From assembly GCA_965222105.1 (NCBI GenBank), contig CBDCTQ010000027.1, positions 24,751 through 88,750 of the forward strand: a stretch of 64,000 nucleotides of DNA, in the 5' to 3' direction. Numbering within the stretch: the first letter of the stretch is position 1; every line of letters begins with the position of its first letter. The notes below the pieces were generated by a model. It was not told the origin of the DNA and did not search any database. It saw only the letters and a list, made by a program, of their open reading frames with translations. The DNA comes from CALGLS01 sp965222105. Its GTDB lineage: Bacteria > Bacteroidota > Bacteroidia > Chitinophagales > Saprospiraceae. The position numbers were made by a program, and so were the translations under genes. This document shows positions 6,700 to 14,713 of the stretch, one piece after another.

Positions 6700-8484
6700 A
6701 TGAAACCAATATCCGGCCTCGACGCCGCTTTTCTCTATGCCGAAACACCTACCAGCCCGATGCACATCGGTAGTGTGGCTGTTATTGAAGGGTCGCTCGA
6801 ATTTGAGACTTTCCGCGCCATCATCCATTCCCGGTTGCATCAGGTGCCTAAATTGCGCCAGCGGCTGGTGTATGTCCCCCTGAGCATCGATTATCCCTAC
6901 TGGGTCGACGATCCCAATTTCGACATCGATATGCACCTCTACCACATAGCCCTTCCCCGGCCGGGTGGGTGGAAGGAGCTGCGCAAGATCGCCTCCACCA
7001 TATTCAGCAGCCCGCTCGATCAGTCGCGCCCGCTTTGGTCGTTTTATTTTATCGAAGGGGTCGACAGCGTACCACAGGTACCAAAGGGATCGGTGGCCAT
7101 CGTTGCAAAAATACACCATGTGGCCATCGACGGTGTAGCCGGAGCAGGCATGATGAGTCTATTATTTGATTTTACGGCTGCCAAAAGCGAAATACCCGAA
7201 CCCCGGCCTTTCCACCCACGGCCTTTACCCAACGATCTGTCTTTGGTCATGAAAAGTACCATCAGCTTTGCTCAAAATCCATTAAAATTGCCCAAACTGA
7301 TCTCCACCACCTTGGCCTCTTCCATCAAGGCGGGGATGCTCACCCGCGTACAACATTCCGAACTGCCCACGGCGCCATTTACCGCTCCGCCAACACCGCT
7401 CAACGGTATTATTTCCGCTAAACGAAAGTGGAATACCGCGATCCTGGAACTCGACAGGATCAAAAAACTGAAATCCATCATGGGTACCACCCTCAACGAT
7501 GTGATGCTCGCCATTTGTGCCGGCGCTTTGAGGAGATACCTTTCGGAAAAAGACAAACTGCCGCTAAAACCACTGGTAGCTATGGTACCTATTTCGACGC
7601 GTACTGCCGCCGAAGAAAATGGAACCGACAACCAGATATCTTCCATGCTGATACAATTGGCTACCAATATAGAAGACCCCATCGAACGGCTGGAGGTGAT
7701 CCACGAAAATACCATACGCGGAAAATCTTATCAGGGAGCCGTGGGCGCCAAAACCCTCGCACAAATGGCAGAAATAGTGCCATTCGGGGTGGCCAACCGC
7801 GCTGCCCGCCTCTACTCCCGTTATCATATGGCCGAACTGCACAACCCCGTTTTCAACGTCACCATCACCAATGTGCCGGGGCCTCAGTTTCCACTTTACC
7901 TTCACGGAAATAAGTTGTTGGCAGTCATGGGCATGGCACCCATTATTGACGGAATGGGGTTGATCATCACTATATTTAGTTACAACGGATTGGTCACCAT
8001 CAGCCCTACCTCCGATGCCAGGACAATGCCCGACATCGACGTCTTTTCCAGATACCTCCGCGAATCGGCCAATGAACTTGAATCGATCATCCTTCAAAGA
8101 GGCAAAAAGAAGAAAAAACCACCGAAGAAAGTAGTAAAAAAACTCAAATCAGACGCCCTGTTCGCGCACATTAAAAAACAACTTAAGGCCAATGCTCAGT
8201 TCATCAAACCGAACAACGGGTTGTTTCAATTTCACGTCACGGGGCCCATTACTGCCGACTGGAAAATCGACCTCAACAAATCACCGGGAGTGGTACGCCG
8301 TGGAAAAGCTAAAAGTCCCGATGCCACCTTCACCATCGCCGACGAACATCTTGTCAAAATAGGCTATGGAAAGTTAAACCTCCAAACGGCCTTTATCCAG
8401 GGCCGTCTAAAGATCGAAGGCGACACCATGAGGGCCATGAAACTGGGGACGATTTTGTCGAAGATCCCTAAGATGGAGACTTAG
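6700..8484 (+). CDS. Wax ester synthase/diacylglycerol acyltransferase fused to an SCP2 domain
   Basis: A 594-aa fusion. Residues about 1-470 form a WS/DGAT domain that transfers acyl-CoA chains to fatty alcohols or diacylglycerol, making neutral storage lipids. The catalytic HHxxxDG motif is HHVAIDG (139-145), with PLW at 111-113 and the family motif NVTITNVPGP near 390. After a Lys-rich linker (KKKKKPPKKVVKKLK) residues about 490-590 form an SCP2/sterol-carrier-like lipid-binding domain (FHVTGPITADWKIDL, DATFTIADEHLVKIGYGKLN, FIQGRLKIEGD). The fused lipid carrier could present substrate or product to the acyltransferase. No signal peptide; probably at the inner face of the cytoplasmic membrane. 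Confidence 0.93.
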   Translation: MKPISGLDAAFLYAETPTSPMHIGSVAVIEGSLEFETFRAIIHSRLHQVPKLRQRLVYVPLSIDYPYWVDDPNFDIDMHLYHIALPRPGGWKELRKIASTIFSSPLDQSRPLWSFYFIEGVDSVPQVPKGSVAIVAKIHHVAIDGVAGAGMMSLLFDFTAAKSEIPEPRPFHPRPLPNDLSLVMKSTISFAQNPLKLPKLISTTLASSIKAGMLTRVQHSELPTAPFTAPPTPLNGIISAKRKWNTAILELDRIKKLKSIMGTTLNDVMLAICAGALRRYLSEKDKLPLKPLVAMVPISTRTAAEENGTDNQISSMLIQLATNIEDPIERLEVIHENTIRGKSYQGAVGAKTLAQMAEIVPFGVANRAARLYSRYHMAELHNPVFNVTITNVPGPQFPLYLHGNKLLAVMGMAPIIDGMGLIITIFSYNGLVTISPTSDARTMPDIDVFSRYLRESANELESIILQRGKKKKKPPKKVVKKLKSDALFAHIKKQLKANAQFIKPNNGLFQFHVTGPITADWKIDLNKSPGVVRRGKAKSPDATFTIADEHLVKIGYGKLNLQTAFIQGRLKIEGDTMRAMKLGTILSKIPKMET

Positions 8485-8525
8485 AAATAGTACATCCGAG
8501 TTCATTCCAGGTGCATCAAATCCGT

Positions 8526-9173
8526 TCAAAAGAGTCCGTGCAACTCCCCATCCACCTTTGTGATGATCTGTCCGAGGTCTTCCGGGTTGTTTTTAAAATC
8601 GACCGTGTTGGCGTCGATGATGAGTAAGTTGCCCTCTTTGTAGCCATCAATCCATTGGTTGTACCGATCGTTGAGACTTTTGAGGTAATCCAGGCTCATG
8701 CTGCCCTCATAGTCGCGCCCCCTTGATTGGATGTGGGAGACGAGGGTAGAAACACTGGCTTTGAGGTAGATCAACAGGTCGGGCGCCTTGATCTGGGAAG
8801 TCATCAGTTGGAAGAGGTCGTAATAGTTGTTGAAATCTCGTGTCGACATCAGCCCCATTTGGTGGAGGTTCGGTGCGAAGATCATGGCATCCTCGTAGAT
8901 GGTCCGGTCCTGGATGACGGTCTTATCGCCCTGGTGGATATTGAGGATTTGACGGTAGCGGTTGTTCAGGAAATAGATCTGTAGGTTGAACGACCATCGT
9001 TTCATATCGACGTAAAAGTCGCTGAGGTAGGGATTATTATCGGTCGATTCGTAGTGTACCGACCATCCGTAGTGCTTGCCGAGTTGTTCGCAAAGAGTGG
9101 TTTTTCCCGCACCAATGTTTCCTGCAATAGCGATGTGTTTAATTTTCGGGTGAGTCGTTTGTTGTTCGGTCAT
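8526..9173 (-). CDS. Deoxynucleoside kinase (deoxyadenosine/deoxyguanosine kinase family)
   Basis: A 215-aa cytoplasmic P-loop kinase for deoxynucleoside salvage. Visible motifs are Walker A GNIGAGKTT (about 18-26), the substrate Glu region VHYESTDNNPYL, the catalytic DRTIYEDAMIF segment (about 88-98) and the LID Arg-rich part IQSRGRDYEGSM. Length and motif order match bacterial dAK/dGK enzymes. The base specificity cannot be settled by eye. The gene is single; its downstream neighbour is convergent with the WS/DGAT gene. Confidence 0.92.
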   Translation of the reverse strand: MTEQQTTHPKIKHIAIAGNIGAGKTTLCEQLGKHYGWSVHYESTDNNPYLSDFYVDMKRWSFNLQIYFLNNRYRQILNIHQGDKTVIQDRTIYEDAMIFAPNLHQMGLMSTRDFNNYYDLFQLMTSQIKAPDLLIYLKASVSTLVSHIQSRGRDYEGSMSLDYLKSLNDRYNQWIDGYKEGNLLIIDANTVDFKNNPEDLGQIITKVDGELHGLF

Positions 9174-9540
9174 TTGTATATTTGTGTAATTTTGAGCAAT
9201 CCATTGGAATTGTCCGCGAATTTAATCTATTTTGCAACTTTCACCGAAGGAATTGCGCCGATAATCTAATTTCGCTGAAAAGCGGGATAGAAAAACGGAG
9301 ATTTGGAGTGGTGGACGGTAATTCGGAGCACTTGAAAACTTAAGTTGAAAGTATGAACACTACGAAACCGTCAGCTCTTTCCCGTAAAGCTGTATAGCCG
9401 AAACCCCTAAACCGTAGGCCGTTAGCCGTAAACCATGAAGGACTACGCTGTCGCTCCGCCTTCATGGCACGCCGTGAACCATGAAGGACTACACTATCGC
9501 TACGCCTTCACGGCAAGCCGTGTACCGTAAACCGTAAACC
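9174..9540. other. Repeat-rich intergenic region
   Basis: Between the kinase and gatC. It holds two plus-strand TAnnTTTG matches close together (9177-9184 and 9187-9194) with no gene directly behind them, then CCGTAAACC-type short repeats and the paired palindromes at 9433-9513. No protein gene seen. Confidence 0.6.
9433..9513 (+). repeat. REP-like palindromes, copy 3 (two units)
   Basis: Two units in tandem: CCATGAAGG/CCTTCATGG (9433-9467), a compensated pair of changes that keeps the stem, and CCATGAAGG/CCTTCACGG (9479-9513). Flanked by short CCGTAAACCGT-type repeats on both sides. Confidence 0.75.
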
Positions 9541-9831
9541 GTGTACCATAAAAACCGCAAACCAATAATCCAAAAGCTGGAAAAGCTGGCCAACCTGGCC
9601 CTACGTCCCGAAGAGCAATCGCATCTGCAAGCGGATTTGGGAAAAATGCTGGACATGATCGCTAAGATTAATGAATTGGACACCACTGGCGTGGAACCAC
9701 TGACCCACATGACAGAAGAAATCAACCAGTGGCGACCTGATGAAGTAAAGGGCCAATTGAGCCGGGAAGACGCTTTACGCAATGCCCCGCTTTCCGACGG
9801 CGAACATTTCAAGGTGCCGAAGGTCAAGTAA
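9541..9831 (+). CDS. gatC: Asp-tRNA(Asn)/Glu-tRNA(Gln) amidotransferase subunit C
   Basis: A 96-aa GatC, the small subunit that stabilises the GatA/GatB complex which amidates misacylated tRNAs. The family pattern is clear: LEKLANLALRPEEQ, LGKMLDMIAKINELDTTGVEPLTHM and LREDALRNAPL-like C-terminus with HFKVPKVK. The start is uncertain: the available GTG at 9541 lies inside a repeat of the CCGTAAACCGTGTACC kind, and the conserved part begins about ten residues later, so repeat DNA may have supplied or replaced the original start. gatA and gatB are not nearby. Confidence 0.88.
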   Translation: MYHKNRKPIIQKLEKLANLALRPEEQSHLQADLGKMLDMIAKINELDTTGVEPLTHMTEEINQWRPDEVKGQLSREDALRNAPLSDGEHFKVPKVK

Positions 9832-9869
9832 AATACCGGGGCTAATTTATCGAACAAAACAACCTACTC

Positions 9870-10583
9870 ATGCAACCAATGATCTCCGTCAAAGAGCTGC
9901 AAAAAGTATATGTGATGGGCACCCAAAAGGTGTACGCCCTTCAATCGATCACATTAGACATTGTGAAAAACGAATACGTCGCCCTGATGGGACCTTCCGG
10001 CTCCGGCAAATCAACACTAATGAACCTGCTGGGATGCCTCGACTCACCCACCAAAGGCAACTACTTCCTCAACGGTACCAACGTCAGCACGATGGAAGAC
10101 AGCGAACTGGCCGAAGTCCGAAATAAAGAGATCGGCTTTATCTTCCAAACCTTTAATCTGTTGCCCCGGCTCTCCGCTCTCGAAAATGTAGCACTCCCGC
10201 TGGTATATGCCGGCATGAGTTCTAAAGCGCGATTGGAAAAAGCCGAGGCAGCCCTCGAAGCTGTAGCCCTCGCCGACCGGATGACCCACAAACCCAACGA
10301 ACTTTCCGGCGGTCAACGACAACGTGTAGCCATTGCCCGCGCCATCGTCAACGACCCCGCCATCATCCTGGCCGATGAACCCACCGGAAACCTCGACACC
10401 AAAACCTCCATCGAGATCATGGGCATTATGGAAAAAATCCACAACAATGGCAACACGATCATCCTGGTGACCCACGAAAATGACATCGCCGAATACGCCC
10501 ACCGCATCGTCCGCCTGCGCGATGGGCTCGTAGAGTCGGACCTCCGCAACGAGCAGATCATGCGGGTGCAGGGCAGCCGATAA
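9870..10583 (+). CDS. ABC transporter ATP-binding protein (LolD/MacB type)
   Basis: A 237-aa ATPase with Walker A GPSGSGKST (41-49), Q-loop FQTFNLLPRL, signature LSGGQRQR, Walker B AIILADEP and switch His in LVTHEND. The MGPSGSGKSTLMNLLGCLD form is typical of the LolCDE/MacB superfamily, whose members drive lipoprotein release or mechanotransmission across the envelope. The matching permease is not next to it, so the exact partner is unknown. It follows gatC by 38 bp and may be cotranscribed with it. Confidence 0.9.
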   Translation: MQPMISVKELQKVYVMGTQKVYALQSITLDIVKNEYVALMGPSGSGKSTLMNLLGCLDSPTKGNYFLNGTNVSTMEDSELAEVRNKEIGFIFQTFNLLPRLSALENVALPLVYAGMSSKARLEKAEAALEAVALADRMTHKPNELSGGQRQRVAIARAIVNDPAIILADEPTGNLDTKTSIEIMGIMEKIHNNGNTIILVTHENDIAEYAHRIVRLRDGLVESDLRNEQIMRVQGSR

Positions 10584-10625
10584 TGTAATACAACAAACCC
10601 AGCTAGAAGCCATTAATAGAGTGCA

Positions 10626-10660
10626 TGACAAATCTACCTGGCGGTAGACAGGCATTCAAT
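10626..10660 (+). repeat. Dispersed intergenic repeat fragment
   Basis: Contains TGACAAATCTACCTGGCGG followed by TAGACAGGCATTCAAT, the same core as the repeats at 4995-5034 and 33092-33120. The CCTGGCGG segment can form a stem with itself. It separates the ABC gene from the adenosyltransferase gene. Confidence 0.7.
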
Positions 10661-10680
10661 AATCATTAACTCCTACCCGC

Positions 10681-11253
10681 GTGGCATTTAAAATTTACAC
10701 CAAAACCGGCGACAAAGGCCAAACAGCCCTCTACGGCGGCCGCAGGTTGCCCAAAAGTCACATCCGAATCGACGCCTATGGCACGGTCGACGAACTCAAT
10801 GCACACATTGGAATGGTCCGCGATCTGGTGGCCGACGATTCCACCCGGTCCCTCCTCAAATCCATCCAGGAGCGCCTGTTTACCCTGGGGGCCAACCTCG
10901 CCAGCGACCCCGACAAAGACATGCCGGTGCCCGACATCCTCGAATCCGATATTGTATTGTTGGAAAAACAGATAGACCTGATGGAAGAGGCCTTACCCCC
11001 GCTCAAAAACTTCATCCTGCCAGGGGGGCATACCACCGTTTCCCAATGCCACATCGCCCGGTGCGTTTGCCGACGGGCAGAACGGATCGTCGTGGCTCTG
11101 GATCAGGTAGGAGAGGTGGAGCCCATCCTGCTGCGCTATCTGAACCGGCTTTCGGACTATTTATTCGTGCTGTCTCGAAAGCTGGCGAAGGACCTCGGGG
11201 CCGAAGAAGTGGCTTGGATGCCACGTAAAAAAGGAGATGAAAAGCAAAAATAA
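10681..11253 (+). CDS. pduO: Cob(I)yrinic acid a,c-diamide/cobalamin adenosyltransferase, PduO type
   Basis: A 190-aa enzyme that transfers the adenosyl group of ATP to cob(I)alamin, giving coenzyme B12. The N-terminal ATP-binding segment YTKTGDKGQTALYGG, the YGTVDELNAHIG helix, the central PGG loop FILPGGHTT and the RxxxRRAER helix (CVCRRAERIVVAL) define the PduO-type family. It starts with GTG at 10681. A bidirectional terminator follows. It serves B12-dependent enzymes elsewhere in the genome. Confidence 0.93.
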   Translation: MAFKIYTKTGDKGQTALYGGRRLPKSHIRIDAYGTVDELNAHIGMVRDLVADDSTRSLLKSIQERLFTLGANLASDPDKDMPVPDILESDIVLLEKQIDLMEEALPPLKNFILPGGHTTVSQCHIARCVCRRAERIVVALDQVGEVEPILLRYLNRLSDYLFVLSRKLAKDLGAEEVAWMPRKKGDEKQK

Positions 11254-11270
11254 GCAGCACCTACAACGAA

Positions 11271-11301
11271 AAAACCTCTACAGATTATCCACAGAGGTTT
11301 T
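11271..11301. terminator. Bidirectional terminator between convergent genes
   Basis: AAAACCTCT (11271-11279) pairs with AGAGGTTTT (11293-11301), with A-rich sequence on the left and T-rich sequence on the right. It lies between the 3' ends of the adenosyltransferase gene (plus) and the OmpA-family gene (minus). Confidence 0.75.
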
Positions 11302-11326
11302 CCGTATTTGTAATGTCAGGAATTTT

Positions 11327-13636
11327 TTAACCTTTCAGAAAAGAGCGAATACTTCTCGACTTGAGTTCGCTGACCAAAGCACGTCCTTCCGACTCCGAAC
11401 TAACCCTTCGCACTACTACGCTGTATTTATCCGAATTGCCCAGATTGACGATTTCCGCTTCCGAATAGCCCATGCCCAGTAGCTTGTTCACCCTTTTCTC
11501 GGCATTGTTGAAATTGGCGAATACGCCCGCAATTACCGACAATCCACCTCTGCCAAAACTACTGCTTCTCCGGCTGGAAGAGGTATTGGCACCACTGGTG
11601 TCGATGGTGGAAGGTGGATTATTTTCATAAACGATCTTGATCTCAATGGCGTTCGACATGCGGGTGATCTTCACCTCGGTGCGCCGGTTGTACTGATGCT
11701 CTTCTTCTGAGCAGTCGACGCCATCTGTGCAGCCATTTCGGAGCTGGGATTCGCCATATCCCACTGCCGTCATCCGGTGAGAGGCTACACCCCGGTTGAT
11801 GAGGTAGGCGACGGCGTTTTCTGCCCGTCGCTGCGACAGGCGCTGATTAGAGTCCGTTGTTCCCCGCGAATCGGTATGGCTCGACAATTCGATTTCTATG
11901 TCGGGGTGTTGTTGCAAAAGGCTGGCCAGGGCATCCAGATCAATGCGGGCATCGGGGCGGATGGTGGCATCGTTGAAATTGTAATAAATATTGGGGAGTT
12001 GTATAACAGTACCCTCCCGAATGGTGGTGGGAAAGTCTTCCTGCATTTTTTCGTCGACATTTATATAAGCCACTCCATCGGAGCCGGAGATGGTTCCATC
12101 GGCGGCAATGCTCGATCCGGCCGGTGCAATGACGGTTCCGTCGGGCCCGATGATGGCTCCGTCGGTAGCAATGGTACTTCCAGGAGGCAGAGAACTGGTG
12201 GCTCCCGGAGGAGCGATCAGTTCGCCGTCGGGTCCCAGTATGGAGCCATCGGGGGCGATCCTGGATCCGGGGGGGATGTAAACCGTATTGCGGGTTGTAG
12301 CTCCATTGGTGGTGGTCGCAAGGTCGGCATCGCTTCCTTTTTCAAGGCTGACAAAAATTTCCGTCATATTGTCTTCTGTATCGACGATCAGTTGGCGGCT
12401 TCGGTATTCCGGATGTTGGATCACGAAGATGTGTTTGCCACTGAGCAAGGTAACGGGTAGTTTTCCCCAACTATCGGTTTGTCCCGAATGACTGTTTTCC
12501 GTTAAGGGAACCCTTACTACCAATTCATCTTCCTGTTCGGTTAACTGTTCTGTTTGGTTGGAAAGGGCTGCTGCCAAACTCAATTCGTCGAGGCTGGTAT
12601 AGGTTACGCTGGCGGCTTCTATCATTTCTCCCGTTTCAAAGTCGGAAACGACGACGGCCATGTCATGTTCTGTTTTTACTTTGGAGCCGTCGTAGAGGGC
12701 ATCCAAATTGCTGGCGATGTAAAAGCTGTAAATATCGTCTTCACCTTGCCCGCCGTTGCGGTTGGTAGAAAAATAACCGTTCTTTTTATCGCGGTCGATG
12801 ATGAATCCAAAATCGTCATTTTCGGTGTTGAAGGGTTTACCCAGATTGGTGGGGCGCGTCCAGGTATCGCCTTTGCGTTGACTCATAAAAAGGTCAAGTC
12901 CTCCGTTTCCGGTATGACCGGTGGAGGCGAAATAAAGGGTGCCATCGGCATGGATGAATGGAAAAACATCGTCGCCTTCCGTATTGATCTGCGGGCCGAG
13001 GTTGATGGGTTCTCCCCAATCGTCGCCCAGGCGCCTCGACACCCATACATCCATCCCCCCGTGGCCCCCCGGCCGGTCAGATGCAAAATATAAAAGGTTG
13101 CCATCGACGGAAATGGCCGGATGGCAGGCATTGGTCTCTTTGTCGTTGAAGGAGAGCTCTTTGACGTTGCTCCAGTCGTCGCCCACTTTTTCGGCGGAGT
13201 AAATCTGCAATTTAACGATGCCGTCTTTCGCTTTTTGGCGCCGACCGTTTTTGAAATTATTGCGGGTGAAAAACATAAAGTCAGCCGTTCGGTCGAAGGT
13301 AACCGGACCCTCATGGACGGTGGTCATTATCTTTTCAGAAAAAGCTCCTGGCTCCTGAAGGGTACCGTCTTCATTGCGACGGGCCAGGAAAATGCCCATG
13401 ATGTTTTTGTTGATACGACGATCTTTTATCTTATATTTTTTACTGGCATACCTGGTGGAAATAAAGACAATGCCGTCTTCATAGAAGGCAGGGCTGTATT
13501 CCAGAGCCTCGGTGTTGATGGTCGCTTCATTGGAAAGAAATACTTGTTTTTCATCGGCTGCAAGCTGTCCGTTCATTGGAGAGGCGGCCAGACAAAAAAT
13601 AAGCAGAAAGAAAGGAGTATAGCGTAATAAAATCAT
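11327..13636 (-). CDS. OmpA-family protein with PD40 propeller and SPOR domain
   Basis: A 769-aa exported protein (signal peptide LLIFCLAASPMNGQ). Residues about 40-310 contain PD40/WD40-like propeller repeats (ISVDGNLLYFASDRPGGHGG, FIHADGTLYFASTGHTGNGG, FSTNRNGGQGEDDIY). A Pro/Gly-rich run of PPG-x-x-IAPDG repeats follows near 460-540, then an OmpA C-terminal peptidoglycan-binding domain (YYNFNDATIRPDA, SSHTDSRGTTDSNQRLSQRR, GYGESQL) and a C-terminal SPOR domain (last ~70 aa). It resembles T9SS-associated PorE-like proteins but lacks their TPR part and adds SPOR. Downstream of PorP/SprF and the adhesin, it probably anchors that surface system to peptidoglycan. Confidence 0.88.
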   Translation of the reverse strand: MILLRYTPFFLLIFCLAASPMNGQLAADEKQVFLSNEATINTEALEYSPAFYEDGIVFISTRYASKKYKIKDRRINKNIMGIFLARRNEDGTLQEPGAFSEKIMTTVHEGPVTFDRTADFMFFTRNNFKNGRRQKAKDGIVKLQIYSAEKVGDDWSNVKELSFNDKETNACHPAISVDGNLLYFASDRPGGHGGMDVWVSRRLGDDWGEPINLGPQINTEGDDVFPFIHADGTLYFASTGHTGNGGLDLFMSQRKGDTWTRPTNLGKPFNTENDDFGFIIDRDKKNGYFSTNRNGGQGEDDIYSFYIASNLDALYDGSKVKTEHDMAVVVSDFETGEMIEAASVTYTSLDELSLAAALSNQTEQLTEQEDELVVRVPLTENSHSGQTDSWGKLPVTLLSGKHIFVIQHPEYRSRQLIVDTEDNMTEIFVSLEKGSDADLATTTNGATTRNTVYIPPGSRIAPDGSILGPDGELIAPPGATSSLPPGSTIATDGAIIGPDGTVIAPAGSSIAADGTISGSDGVAYINVDEKMQEDFPTTIREGTVIQLPNIYYNFNDATIRPDARIDLDALASLLQQHPDIEIELSSHTDSRGTTDSNQRLSQRRAENAVAYLINRGVASHRMTAVGYGESQLRNGCTDGVDCSEEEHQYNRRTEVKITRMSNAIEIKIVYENNPPSTIDTSGANTSSSRRSSSFGRGGLSVIAGVFANFNNAEKRVNKLLGMGYSEAEIVNLGNSDKYSVVVRRVSSESEGRALVSELKSRSIRSFLKG

Positions 13637-13698
13637 ATCCGGAATGCTATTATTTGAAAGTTGTTATTGTTGTAATCTATATCATCAATCAGCATTTC

Positions 13699-14664
13699 TC
13701 AGAAGAAAAACCGGGGGTTGGCCATGTCTTCTCTTTCTTTGACAAAGTCGTATCGTATCAACGCCTCCAGGCTGCCGCTGCTGTGGTTGTTCAGGTTCGA
13801 CAGGCTGATGTCGTAGGCCAGTCCAAAGGCCATTTGATTGTATTGGTACATAGCCAGCAGGTCGAAAGAATCACCGGCACCGTCGCCTCCCATTCGGTAG
13901 GAAACGCCGACATTAAATTTGTAATTGACCGCCAGCATCAGATTGATATCCAGATCAAAGGGGGCATTTTTCACATATTTGCACAGAATGGAGGGTCTTA
14001 ATTGTAAGGTAGATGAAAGTGGTAGGGAGGTACCTGCCATTCCGTAGTAGTGGGGAGAAGATTCTGCTACCTGGTCGACAGAGGGGTCCCGATTGAAGCC
14101 AATTTCGCCGGGATACAAATAGGGGACAGACAGGCCGATGTAGGTGCTTTTATACGTATAGTAAATTCCTGGGCCAAAATTGACAAATATATCCCTTGTA
14201 GTTTCATTGGCCATGATCGACATATCGTTTTCATCCCGAATGAATACGCCGGGATCGGAAAAGTCGAGCGATTGAAATTTCACACTTCCCTGCAATCCAA
14301 ATCTAAAAGACGACTCTTCCGAAATTTTAATATGATACGAATAGGCCATATTGACAAACCAGTTGTTCATGATCCCCAGCGTTTGGTTGTTGAGTACCAA
14401 ACCGATACCCACTTTGTCGGCAAACAAAGGGGCGTCAAAGCTCAGCAACTTGTTTTCCGGGGCTCCTTTGAACCCCATCCATTGGCGACGATACAACGCC
14501 GTCAAACTAGGAATACCTCTTACACCAGGGTAGGCAGGGTTGAGCGCCAATTTGTTGTACATAAACTGCGTAAACTGGTCTTCCTGTTGCGCAGATGCTG
14601 TGCCGCATAGCCCTACTATGAAAACTAACGGATAGAAAATGTAATTCATTATTTGTTTTGACAT
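13699..14664 (-). CDS. PorP/SprF family type IX secretion membrane protein
   Basis: A 321-aa outer-membrane beta-barrel protein with signal peptide (cleavage after GTASA) and the family N-terminus QQEDQFTQFMYNKLALNPAYPG followed by the conserved RRQWMGFKGAPE. PorP/SprF proteins are needed for secretion or surface attachment of partner proteins that carry type B sorting domains. The gene lies 50 bp downstream of the 1,888-aa adhesin with exactly such a domain and 62 bp upstream of the OmpA-family gene, the same order as sprB-sprF loci of gliding flavobacteria. The three are probably one operon. Confidence 0.93.
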   Translation of the reverse strand: MSKQIMNYIFYPLVFIVGLCGTASAQQEDQFTQFMYNKLALNPAYPGVRGIPSLTALYRRQWMGFKGAPENKLLSFDAPLFADKVGIGLVLNNQTLGIMNNWFVNMAYSYHIKISEESSFRFGLQGSVKFQSLDFSDPGVFIRDENDMSIMANETTRDIFVNFGPGIYYTYKSTYIGLSVPYLYPGEIGFNRDPSVDQVAESSPHYYGMAGTSLPLSSTLQLRPSILCKYVKNAPFDLDINLMLAVNYKFNVGVSYRMGGDGAGDSFDLLAMYQYNQMAFGLAYDISLSNLNNHSSGSLEALIRYDFVKEREDMANPRFFF

Positions 14665-14713
14665 AATTGTCCGGTTTTTTCAATTAAGAATTAGTTAAAA
14701 GGGGGTACCCGCC

